Positions 16,721 to 24,498 of a stretch of 64,000 bases of DNA are shown in pieces; the stretch's first letter is position 1; every line of letters starts with the position of its first letter. The notes under the pieces were generated by a model, which worked only from the letters and a program-made list of their open reading frames with translations, was not told where the DNA came from and made no database searches. This DNA comes from Sulfuricaulis sp040901545 (GTDB lineage: Bacteria; Pseudomonadota; Gammaproteobacteria; Acidiferrobacterales; Sulfurifustaceae), in NCBI RefSeq assembly GCF_040901545.1, contig NZ_JBBDYL010000038.1, positions 55,290 to 119,289 of the forward strand, given 5' to 3'. A program made the position numbers and the translations under genes.

Positions 16721-18042
16721 GGCGTGGTACCTTTGGGAAAGTCTGGGCGGCGAACGACGGCAGCTTCGAGTTTAAGAAAGTTCAGCTTGGCCGAGTAGCG
16801 CGCGCGATCCAGCGCACGTTGATTTTCCTGGAACGCGGTCAGTGCCTGAATAACCTCCAGGTTAGTGACAAGACCGAATCGATAGTCGCGTTGCTGTGCT
16901 TCGTAATTCTTCCGGGCAGCCACGGTGGCCTTCTCTAATGCATCCAGTTGCGCGCTATCGTACACAACACTTTGATAGAGCGCGCGGATTTCCTGCTCGG
17001 CCTGACGCGTCACCTGGCTGACGGCCAGTTCCGCCTGGGTTTGTTGCGATATCGCTTCGCGGACCTGGGATTGCAAGAGACCGCCGGAATAAAGCGGGAC
17101 ATTCAGTTCAACCGCAACGTCCCATGTGGAGTCCTTGAGACTGCCGGATCGATCCAGGTAGCGGTTTGCCGTGAGATCAACCGTTGGAAGTTTGGCGCCT
17201 TTTGCTACCGACATATTTTCTTGCGCGGCTGTCACGCGCCGTTGACTGGCCTTGACGTCCGGGCGCAGCGGCACCAGAGACAGATACGCAATCTGGGGAG
17301 CCAAGCCGGCAGGAATAACTTCGGTATCGCTGAGTGTGGTCGTGCTGTCCAGTCCGCTCAGAAACGCGAAAACCTCGCGTTCCACGCCGAGCTGGCCTCG
17401 CAACTGCTCCATCTGAGCACGCAGTGTACTGATCGCGCTCTGTACCGTCAGTACCTCACTGGGCCGCGAGCGGCCAATGCGCACACGGCTGTTTATCTCA
17501 TTCTCGCGATCACGATTCAAACTAATTTCCACGTCGAGATTTATCAAATCCTTTTCGATTGACAGAATCGTGTAAAAGTTCTGCACCACGTCTTTAAAAA
17601 GCTGGGAGCTTGCCTGGAGATAATCTTCATTTTGCGCGTCGAGCAGGGCCTTCGATTGACGCAAGGCCGCGAATTCGCGGAAACCGCGGAATAAAGGCTG
17701 GGTTGCATTCAGCTTGACGAGGGAATCCCGATTGGGATTGTTTGAAGTACTGCTGGCCCCCGCCGGAACAGGGTCCTGTCGCTTGTAAGTCGCGACACCG
17801 CTCACGGTAGGCCGCAAAGCCGAATTGGCCTGGTGGTAGCGTTCTTCGGTCTGGTGGATCAACTCACTCTGAGTTGCGACGACTTCGCTGCGTACCATCG
17901 CCGCGGCAAAGTACTCCTCCAGCGTCAGTCCATCGGCGGCAAAGACCGATCGGATCAAAATGGTTGCCGATAACAAAACCCAGATGGTGATCCTAACTGG
18001 TTTGACAAAATATCTTTTCACCGGGGACTGCCTTTTATTCAC
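16717..18042 (-). CDS. TolC-family outer membrane efflux protein
   Basis: Outer-membrane channel-tunnel component, 441 residues. After the signal peptide (hydrophobic IWVLLSATILIRSVFAADG), the mature part has the two repeated halves typical of TolC: LTLEEYFAAAMVRSEVVATQ near residue 38, long coiled-coil helices, and the second half with LVPLRPDVKASQRRVTAAQ near residue 255. The start may be GTG at 18042 or the internal GTG eight codons later. First gene of a two-gene operon with the RND pump. An adaptor protein must come from elsewhere for a working tripartite pump. Confidence 0.9.
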   Translation of the reverse strand: MNKRQSPVKRYFVKPVRITIWVLLSATILIRSVFAADGLTLEEYFAAAMVRSEVVATQSELIHQTEERYHQANSALRPTVSGVATYKRQDPVPAGASSTSNNPNRDSLVKLNATQPLFRGFREFAALRQSKALLDAQNEDYLQASSQLFKDVVQNFYTILSIEKDLINLDVEISLNRDRENEINSRVRIGRSRPSEVLTVQSAISTLRAQMEQLRGQLGVEREVFAFLSGLDSTTTLSDTEVIPAGLAPQIAYLSLVPLRPDVKASQRRVTAAQENMSVAKGAKLPTVDLTANRYLDRSGSLKDSTWDVAVELNVPLYSGGLLQSQVREAISQQTQAELAVSQVTRQAEQEIRALYQSVVYDSAQLDALEKATVAARKNYEAQQRDYRFGLVTNLEVIQALTAFQENQRALDRARYSAKLNFLKLEAAVVRRPDFPKGTTP

Positions 18043-18307
18043 TTGTCTTCCCGAACAGTTTTACCCATGGGGCCTGAACACGGGCGATGCTGTCGCTCAT
18101 CACCATGCCGGCGGTTTATCACCATCGCAGGCAAAAAGCGCACACGCTTACCCTCGGCGGCGGACACGCCGCCGTGGTGGCACCGCGGACGAGCAGCAAG
18201 GACTGTGATTATATCGGGCAAGACACGTCTCGGCGCTATGGTTATTTGATCCCTATTTATTTAAGTCGCGCCAAACTTCCTGCGATTCCCCCCCTCCGCC
18301 GTTGTCC
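18043..18307. other. Intergenic region with GC-rich hairpin
   Basis: Holds the upstream region of the leftward TolC operon and the 3' end of the lipoprotein gene at 18308. Around 18150-18195 the repeated GGCGGCG/CGCCGCC blocks can form a hairpin that may act as a terminator without a clear U-run. No gene is seen. Confidence 0.35.
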
Positions 18308-18775
18308 TTACCGTCGCGGTGGTGGCGGCGGTAAATAACGCATGGTGGCGTAGCCGGGAACCTGATTCCCCTTGGCGTACATGCACTGTTGGTAAGCGAT
18401 ATCGTACCGCCGCTGCAGGCTCAGGACGCTCTGGTTGGCAGCGTTCGCGCCGACGGCGGAACCAACAATCATCCCTGCCCCCGCCATTTCCCCGACCGGA
18501 CTATCGTGACCGTGTCCCATGAGCGCGCCGGAGGCCGCACCCAGCACCGCTCCGGCCGCCGCACCGGATAGCACCTGTTCCCGCGCGACATCGTTCGGAT
18601 TCGTACCCAGTTCTTGCCGCGCAAAGTTTTTACATACGCTGTTATCGATATTGAACTGATCGAAGGGTTTGCCGGGTCCAGGCATAACCGCGACCGTGGG
18701 GCCGACCGGGATCGAGGCGCAGGCGGCAAGTGTCGTGGTAATCGCGGTACAGCGTGCCAAGATGCGGAGTTTCAT
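18308..18775 (-). CDS. Glycine-zipper lipoprotein
   Basis: Envelope lipoprotein of 155 residues: lipobox LAAC at 16-19, then a short mature domain with Cys48 (SVCKNFARQELG) and a central glycine-zipper hairpin (SGAAAGAVLGAASGALMGHG, then AGAGMIVGSAVGANAA) that would insert in or lie on a membrane. The end has a second Cys in YDIAYQQCMYAKGNQVPG and a proline-rich tail. The two Cys may form a disulfide. This arrangement recurs in outer-membrane glycine-zipper proteins. The start is supported by AAGGAG 9 bases upstream. It follows the gene at 18797-19237 by 21 bases and is probably co-transcribed. Confidence 0.85.
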   Translation of the reverse strand: MKLRILARCTAITTTLAACASIPVGPTVAVMPGPGKPFDQFNIDNSVCKNFARQELGTNPNDVAREQVLSGAAAGAVLGAASGALMGHGHDSPVGEMAGAGMIVGSAVGANAANQSVLSLQRRYDIAYQQCMYAKGNQVPGYATMRYLPPPPPRR

Positions 18776-18796
18776 CCTATATACTCCTTGGGCGAT

Positions 18797-19237
18797 TTAT
18801 TGCGGCGGTACATCGCTCGGCATCGCCGGCACCATTTTCCATCCCGCCGGGCAGGAGGGTACATACGGGTAATAGCCCTTGGCAGCTTCGCAGTAATACC
18901 AGTATTGCACCGGCGGCGCTGCGACTGGCGGCTGGGCCGGCGGATTCGCCATGACGGAAGATATATAAGGATTGGGATAGGGGTAAATGATACGCGGGTA
19001 GAAATACCACAGGCCGCCCACAACCCACCACCAACCCACCCGATGATGATGATGACCGTGGACCCAGCGTCCCCCACGCCAGCGATGCAAATCATGGCTG
19101 TGCTTAACCCGGATATCGCTGCGCCAAGATTCGCGGTGATGGCGCCGGTCACTACCGTCGGCGTAGGCAGATAACGGCGCAACCGTCAGCAAAATGGAAC
19201 AGGCGAGCGCCCAGCAAATCGGGTTGGTAAGCTTCAT
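18797..19237 (-). CDS. Secreted Tyr/Trp/His-rich hypothetical protein
   Basis: Exported protein of 146 residues starting at the ATG at 19235-19237 with a GGAGGG ribosome binding site. The signal peptide ends near ADG (residues 25-27). The mature part opens with a His/Arg-rich stretch (DRRHHRESW, GHHHHRVGWWW), followed by an aromatic region (YFYPRIIYPYPNPY), and ends with a conserved-looking module: YWYYCEAAKGYYPYVPSCP then GWKMVPA. I have seen that C-terminal module in many proteobacterial hypothetical proteins; its role is unknown. The His cluster suggests metal binding (inference). Upstream partner of the glycine-zipper lipoprotein. Confidence 0.75.
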   Translation of the reverse strand: MKLTNPICWALACSILLTVAPLSAYADGSDRRHHRESWRSDIRVKHSHDLHRWRGGRWVHGHHHHRVGWWWVVGGLWYFYPRIIYPYPNPYISSVMANPPAQPPVAAPPVQYWYYCEAAKGYYPYVPSCPAGWKMVPAMPSDVPPQ

Positions 19238-19421
19238 TGGCGTTCCCTCCATATCGGGATTTTCCTCCATGCTTCAAGAAAATAACGCCGATACCGTCAA
19301 TCCGTTGACAAGTGTGCAGCAGGTATTCTGCCGGTTTGGGGTGACAATCATCGAAACTTCAGCTTGGGATTAGATTGCACCGGCGCTATTCATGCCTGGC
19401 AGGAATGCTTATGCTGTGCCC

Positions 19422-20087
19422 ATGTGTGGACGATTTGCCCGCGTCAGCCCGCCGGAAGTGTTTGCCGAAATGTTCCATGCCCGCCTCGGTAACTTGGAAG
19501 TCGGACCCCGTTACAACATATCGCCTACCAATGACGTTTTGGCCTGCCGGCAACTGCCTGCAGGAAGAGAGCTCACGTTGCTGCATTGGGGGCTCATTCC
19601 GGCCTGGGCCGATGACAGAAAAATCGGCTATCGCACCATTAACGCCCGGGCGGAAACCGTGGTGGTTAAATCATCCTATCGCTCTGCTTTCAAACACCGG
19701 CGTTGTCTCATCGCCGCCGACGGTTTTTACGAATGGAAACCGGACAAAGTAAAAAAACAACCGTACTTCATTCGCATGAAAGCGGGCCGGCCTTTTGCCT
19801 TGGCGGGTTTGTGGGAGCATTGGGAGCCGCAAGGCGGCGAGCCCATCGATTCCTGCACGATCATCGTTACCGCAGCCAATTCCCTGATTGGCAAAATCCA
19901 CGACCGCATGCCGGTCATCCTCTCACCCTATGATTACCATCAATGGCTCGACCCGAATCAGCGCGACACGGAAAAGCTCGTGCCACTGCTTAAACCGTTT
20001 GCTGAAAGTGAAATGGAAATCTACCCCGTGAGTCTCAAAATCAACAACCCGAAGCATCAAGGCGAAGAGTTGGTCAAACCGCTATAG
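19422..20087 (+). CDS. SRAP protein (YedK/HMCES type), abasic-site shield
   Basis: SOS-response-associated protein that crosslinks to abasic sites in single-stranded DNA through its N-terminal Cys. The ATG at 19422 gives MCGRFARV, so Cys2 is exposed after Met removal; the upstream in-frame start at 19392 would block this and is rejected. The other active-site elements are present: NARAET, GFYEWK and HDRMPVIL. The length of 221 residues is normal. The C-terminal end YPVSLKINNPKHQGEELV is of note because fragments with the same ending recur at 49394, 53864 and 54686 in this window. Confidence 0.93.
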   Translation: MCGRFARVSPPEVFAEMFHARLGNLEVGPRYNISPTNDVLACRQLPAGRELTLLHWGLIPAWADDRKIGYRTINARAETVVVKSSYRSAFKHRRCLIAADGFYEWKPDKVKKQPYFIRMKAGRPFALAGLWEHWEPQGGEPIDSCTIIVTAANSLIGKIHDRMPVILSPYDYHQWLDPNQRDTEKLVPLLKPFAESEMEIYPVSLKINNPKHQGEELVKPL

Positions 20088-20152
20088 ATCGTTATCTTTT
20101 TCGTCGTTTCCATGTAAAAATTCGATCAGAGATAGCCGAGGTAAAGCTAATC

Positions 20153-21742
20153 ATGCGCGATAATCAATTTCCCGGACGATCCGTCGTGATGAGCACCCAT
20201 GGCATGGTCGCCACGAGCCAACCGATGGCCACGGCCGTCGGCCTGGATATCCTGCGTCGCGGTGGAAATGCGCTGGATGCCGCAATTGCCGCGAGCGCGA
20301 CGCTGTGTGTCACGGAACCGCAATCGACCGGGATCGGCGGCGATTGTTTTCTGCTTTATCACGATGCGAAGTCCGGAAAGCTATATGGCCTCAACGGCAG
20401 CGGCCAGGCACCGCGCAAAGCCACCCTGGAGGAATTCAAGCGACGCGGCCTCGATGAAATCCCGGAACGCGGCATTCTCTCGGTGTCGGTACCCGGCGCG
20501 GTCGATGCCTGGTGTACCGCCTTGGAACGCTTCGGCTCGATGGAACTCGAGGCGCTGTTACAACCGGCCATTGCCTTTGCGGAAGAGGGTTATGCCGTCG
20601 CTCCCGTCGTGGCCAAGGTGTGGAAGAAAAATGCGGTGTTTCTCGGCGGTTGTGAAGACACGCGCCGGACCTATCTCCTGGGTGACCGCGCTCCCGCCGC
20701 CGGCACACGCCACCGGCAGCCCGGCCTGGCGCAGTCATTGCGTCACATAGCACTCCGGGGACGCGATGCGTTTTACACCGGAAAAATTGCCGATCAGATT
20801 GTCGAGTTCAGCCGGGCGAACAACGGGCTGCTGGAGCTCGAGGATTTCGCGTCGCACACTTCTACCTGGGTCGAACCGATCAGCACCGATTATCGCGGTA
20901 TTCGTCTTCACGAGATTCCACCCAATGGTCAAGGCATCGTGGCGCTGATGGTGCTGAATATTCTGGAGCACACCGATCTGGGAAAGTTAAAACACCTCGG
21001 TGCCGACCACGTTCATATGATTACCGAGGCGTACCGGCTGGCACGGGCCGAGCGTAACCGATTTGTCTCCGACCCCGAATTCAACGAAATCCCGATCGAC
21101 ACGCTGCTGTCGAAGAACTTTTCCCGTACCCAGTGGGCGCGCATCGATGCCGCGCGACCGTTGCGACATCCGGTTGCCTCCGGGTTGCCGAAACAACGCG
21201 ATACCGTTTATCTGAGCGTCGTCGATAACGAGCGCAATGCGGTGTCGTTCATTAACAGCCTTTACCACCCGTGGGGCAGCGGACTGGTCGCCGGCCAGAC
21301 CGGAATCATGCTGCAAAACCGCGGTGCCGGTTTCAATCTCACTCCGGGCCATGCCAATTGCATCGCCCCGGGCAAACGGCCGATGCACACCATCATCCCG
21401 GCCATGGTCTATCGCCAGAATCAACCGATACTTTCCTACGGTGTCATGGGCGGGGAATATCAGGCAATGGGACATGCTTACGTACTCAGCAACTGGCTGG
21501 ACTTCGGGCTGGATCTTCAGGAAGCGGTTGATGCTGCGCGCTTCATGCCGGAAGCGGGGAAACTCCTGGTCGAGCGTCCCTTTCCGGAGTCGACGCGCGA
21601 GGCGCTCGCGCAGCGCGGCTACCAAACCATGGTGTCAGATGATCCGTTCGGCGGCGCGCAATGCATCTTCATCGACGCCGAAAACGGTGTTTTGCAAGCC
21701 GCTTCCGATCCGCGCAAGGACGGGTGTGCGCTCGGTTATTGA
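20153..21742 (+). CDS. Gamma-glutamyltransferase family protein (YwrD-like)
   Basis: Ntn-hydrolase that self-cleaves to expose a Thr. The likely nucleophile is Thr351 in DTVYLSVVD, followed by NAVSFINSLYHPWGSGLV and LQNRGAGF as in the YwrD/Ywr-type branch rather than classical Ggt. The large-subunit landmarks are GGNALDAAIAAS and GIGGDCFLL near the N-terminus, and the C-terminus has MGGEYQAMGHAYVLSN. No signal peptide is seen, so a cytoplasmic location is likely, unlike periplasmic Ggt of E. coli. The 529-residue length is normal. It follows the SRAP gene by 65 bases on the same strand and may be co-transcribed. Substrate is uncertain. Confidence 0.9.
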   Translation: MRDNQFPGRSVVMSTHGMVATSQPMATAVGLDILRRGGNALDAAIAASATLCVTEPQSTGIGGDCFLLYHDAKSGKLYGLNGSGQAPRKATLEEFKRRGLDEIPERGILSVSVPGAVDAWCTALERFGSMELEALLQPAIAFAEEGYAVAPVVAKVWKKNAVFLGGCEDTRRTYLLGDRAPAAGTRHRQPGLAQSLRHIALRGRDAFYTGKIADQIVEFSRANNGLLELEDFASHTSTWVEPISTDYRGIRLHEIPPNGQGIVALMVLNILEHTDLGKLKHLGADHVHMITEAYRLARAERNRFVSDPEFNEIPIDTLLSKNFSRTQWARIDAARPLRHPVASGLPKQRDTVYLSVVDNERNAVSFINSLYHPWGSGLVAGQTGIMLQNRGAGFNLTPGHANCIAPGKRPMHTIIPAMVYRQNQPILSYGVMGGEYQAMGHAYVLSNWLDFGLDLQEAVDAARFMPEAGKLLVERPFPESTREALAQRGYQTMVSDDPFGGAQCIFIDAENGVLQAASDPRKDGCALGY

Positions 21743-21819
21743 GATAGGATAATCAAGCAACAAATCAATGACTTCATTGCAGCAACGGAAAATATTTCAG
21801 CGTCCAACAGGCGCCCCGT

Positions 21820-22269
21820 TCAATCAGTGCCGGCGTGCAATTTAGATAATACGAGTGAAATGATAAATGCCAACCCGATGGCGACAATCACCATAATAAG
21901 ATGATCAACGGCGATTGCCCAACTGCCGAGGACGATGGCGCTCCCGCTGATGCGGATATCTTCCCTGCTCGAAAACGAAAGGATCCCAAGCACCACCGCC
22001 AAGAATCCACCGAATGTCGCCGTGATCTTGAATATTTTCTTCCAATCGATTGCGGTTGGTTCAGAAATGGGTTCGACATTTTTTTCAGATCCGGTCTTGG
22101 AAAAAAAAGATTCCCAAAATGATTTTTCTTTATCCGCTGCAGATTGCACCATTGTCCGGTTGTCGGATTGACTCACCTCTCCGATCCATGCAGGCCATAC
22201 CGCGGTGAAAATGGCAATGATTCCCGCAGCAATTCCCGCCAATCCGACGGCATTTTTTTTATAATCCAT
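21820..22269 (-). CDS. Hypothetical membrane protein
   Basis: A 149-residue protein with an N-terminal membrane span (VGLAGIAAGIIAIFTAVWPAW), a polar middle part (30-75) and two or three further spans (ATFGGFLAVVLGILSF, AIVLGSWAIAVDHLIMVIVA, with LAFIISLVL). Not recognised by family. It follows the DUF3014 gene by 14 bases on the same strand, so the two are probably one operon with an envelope role. Confidence 0.65.
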   Translation of the reverse strand: MDYKKNAVGLAGIAAGIIAIFTAVWPAWIGEVSQSDNRTMVQSAADKEKSFWESFFSKTGSEKNVEPISEPTAIDWKKIFKITATFGGFLAVVLGILSFSSREDIRISGSAIVLGSWAIAVDHLIMVIVAIGLAFIISLVLSKLHAGTD

Positions 22270-22283
22270 GTAGCTGTCCGTGG

Positions 22284-23060
22284 CTACGGCAATTGTCCGG
22301 TCAATTCACTCCTGAATTCACGCAGCTTGGTCTTGATCCTCGATGCGTTCACGCTACCCATCCGGATCATGATCTTTTTCCCGGCAGAGAGCGCCTCAAG
22401 TCCGGGGTCCGCGAACAGAAACAATACCTTGGGCCGGATCAGCCTGACCGGGCCCGGGATTTCCGGGGCGGCCAGCATATCATCGATGGCTTCCACGAGA
22501 CGGTCGTTGAAATACCCCGAAGGATAGCCCAGGTTTTTGTACTCCTGCTGAAACAGCGGATAGAAGTGGACATACGCGGCCACGATCTTTTTGATATCCA
22601 CGGCTTCGGACATCAACACATACGGTGTGTAGCGGCCGTAATTCTCTGGTTTTAGTGTTGAGCTATCCTGATCACCGGCCACAAGAAGATTCCCCTTCAC
22701 CGGTTTGAACAGGCTGTAACGTGTAGGAACTTTTTTGCGCGGCAGGCTGTCCACCGTCACGACAAATCTCCGGATGATCTCCTTCGGAATAAAATACTGC
22801 GCCACCGATTTGCGGCCGAAAAATTCGGCCAATGCTTCCTGCATCGTGCCATCGCTGTCATTTAACGGTGGCAGCGGCTTTGGCTCCTGAAGCGGCGCTT
22901 GAACCGGATAACGTATTTGCGGCTCAACCTCGGCCTGAGGGGGGGCTTCGGTGCGGGGCGGTGGCGGCGGTTCCGGCTGGTCGAGCGATTGCCAATACAG
23001 AAAGGCGACAATACCTCCGAGGACAAGGATTAGTATCAACCACCAATTGGTCTCTTTCAT
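22284..23060 (-). CDS. DUF3014 domain protein
   Basis: Inner-membrane-anchored protein of 258 residues. It has one N-terminal span (WWLILILVLGGIVAFLYW, residues 6-23), a Pro-rich linker (about 28-65) and a periplasmic domain matching the DUF3014 family as I know it: the phrase FIPKEIIRRFVVTVDSLPRKK near residue 92 and later YGRYTPYVLMSEAVD are typical. The domain's role is unknown; the layout (anchor, proline spacer, globular part) suggests an envelope or cell-wall task. First gene of a probable two-gene operon with 21820-22269. Confidence 0.85.
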   Translation of the reverse strand: MKETNWWLILILVLGGIVAFLYWQSLDQPEPPPPPRTEAPPQAEVEPQIRYPVQAPLQEPKPLPPLNDSDGTMQEALAEFFGRKSVAQYFIPKEIIRRFVVTVDSLPRKKVPTRYSLFKPVKGNLLVAGDQDSSTLKPENYGRYTPYVLMSEAVDIKKIVAAYVHFYPLFQQEYKNLGYPSGYFNDRLVEAIDDMLAAPEIPGPVRLIRPKVLFLFADPGLEALSAGKKIMIRMGSVNASRIKTKLREFRSELTGQLP

Positions 23061-23144
23061 AAACCAGACGGATAAGTCGTAACATTGCGGAGCAGGCCGT
23101 CAGCATATCGCAGCAACCGCCCGGTGTCCCGATCAAATTTCAGG

Positions 23145-24158
23145 TCACGGTAAAGATTTATCATGGCCCATCAAATCTCCGATTTGGCCCGGGTTTTTTG
23201 CGTTCGCCTTGGCGGCTTGATGAGGGTGGTTATAGTTGTGTTGGTATTTGCGCTGAAAGCCGGAGTCCATCAACTCAAGAAAATGGGCGGCTTGCGGAGT
23301 AATAAACTTATTGCGCAGCATTACAACGCCGTAATTGCGCCGCGGGAAATATTGATTTAGCGGCTTGGCTGCCAGTTTTTCTTTTCCCGTCAGGCAAATG
23401 CTGGTTACGATGGAAATCCCCAATCCCAATTCGACAAATTTTTTGACAACTTCCCAACCTCCCGCTTCCAGCACGACATGGTACGGAACCGCATTTTGCT
23501 GAAATACCAGATCGACGATGCGCCAGGTACTCAGATGTCGCGGTGGCAGGATTAAACCGTAAGGGCCGATATCTTCAAGGCGCAAATGCTTTTTTTCCGC
23601 CAACGGATGATTCAACGGTGTAATCAGCATTGGGTCGTAACGAAAGACGGGGGAATAGGCGATATCTTCCGGAATTTCAGTCATGGAGCCGACGGCAAAA
23701 TCCACATCGCCGGCTCGTACCATGGCCAGCCCGTCCCGGCCGGTTACATTGTGTATTTGCACCATGATTTTCGGGTAAGCATCATTGAACCGCTTAATGA
23801 AATCGGCCAGAAGATACAAAATGGTCGATTCTCCGGCGGCGACCGAGAGGGATCCTGACTCCACCTCGCCCAACCGCGCTGCCAATATATCCGGGAGATG
23901 GTCCATTCCCTCCACCAACGGCAGTGCCGTTGCCAACAAGGTTTCGCCCGCTGTCGTCAGCTGAATGCGCGGACCGTGACGATCGAATAACACCACCCCC
24001 AGATCTTCTTCCAGCGCCTTGATTAACTGGGAGACCGAAGGCTGACTCAGAAACAGGCGCTCAGCCGCCCGGGAGATACTGCCCGTTTGCGCCGCGTGAC
24101 AGAATGCACGCAATTTTTGCAGGCGGTTGTGTTTATTCGCGTTCTCGATCTCTGGCAT
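23145..24158 (-). CDS. LysR-type transcriptional regulator
   Basis: DNA-binding regulator of 337 residues, somewhat long for the family because of a polar tail after residue 305. The winged helix-turn-helix is at about 12-70 (LRAFCHAAQTGSISRAAERL, then LSQPSVSQLIKALEEDLG), and the co-inducer domain follows with SLSVAAGESTILYLL. The C-terminal half resembles the CysB/Cbl branch in sequence flow (VELGLGISIVTS). It is transcribed away from malate synthase across 340 bp of A/T-rich DNA. By the usual LysR logic I infer that it controls itself and the aceB operon, with an unknown small-molecule signal. Confidence 0.9.
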   Translation of the reverse strand: MPEIENANKHNRLQKLRAFCHAAQTGSISRAAERLFLSQPSVSQLIKALEEDLGVVLFDRHGPRIQLTTAGETLLATALPLVEGMDHLPDILAARLGEVESGSLSVAAGESTILYLLADFIKRFNDAYPKIMVQIHNVTGRDGLAMVRAGDVDFAVGSMTEIPEDIAYSPVFRYDPMLITPLNHPLAEKKHLRLEDIGPYGLILPPRHLSTWRIVDLVFQQNAVPYHVVLEAGGWEVVKKFVELGLGISIVTSICLTGKEKLAAKPLNQYFPRRNYGVVMLRNKFITPQAAHFLELMDSGFQRKYQHNYNHPHQAAKANAKNPGQIGDLMGHDKSLP

Positions 24159-24380
24159 GGATTAGGTCCGCAAGACAAAAATATTAAAACCCCGCATTTC
24201 GTCCGGCATTTTCAGATTCAACCTGCGCGCTATCGGAAAATTTCTATTACCGAGTTGACGCCCATTTCGCATCGCTGGCGCGCGATTTCATACCCGTGAT
24301 TCGCCCTTCGCGTGTATTTAAGGCCGAAGTCAGTATTGGAAAATAATATAGTAAATATTACAAATATTGGCTAGTCAAAT

Positions 24381-24445
24381 ATTAAAACCGGCTTTAGCGT
24401 AGCTGGCTGATTTAGCGGTAGTCCTTAAAGATAATTAAAACCGGC
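24381..24445. repeat. Two 12-bp direct repeats in the LysR-aceB control region
   Basis: ATTAAAACCGGC occurs at 24381-24392 and again at 24434-24445. The copies are 53 bp apart, about five helical turns, so both face the same side of the DNA. TTTAGCG also occurs twice between them. The positions, upstream of aceB and downstream of the divergent LysR gene, fit regulator or polymerase contacts. Confidence 0.5.
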
Positions 24446-24449
24446 CACA

Positions 24450-24478
24450 GGAATTAATGGTTTCAAACCGTTAATTCC
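24450..24478. promoter_or_regulatory. 29-bp near-perfect palindrome in the aceB leader
   Basis: GGAATTAA at 24450-24457 mirrors TTAATTCC at 24471-24478, and the inner GGTTT/AAACC also pairs around the centre, with one mismatch pair. It ends 20 bases before the aceB ATG and just before the AGGAG ribosome binding site. As DNA it is a plausible operator; as RNA it would fold into a long A/U-rich hairpin next to the ribosome binding site. There is no T-run, so it is not an ordinary terminator. Confidence 0.55.
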
Positions 24479-24498
24479 TTGATCTAGGAGACACGACG

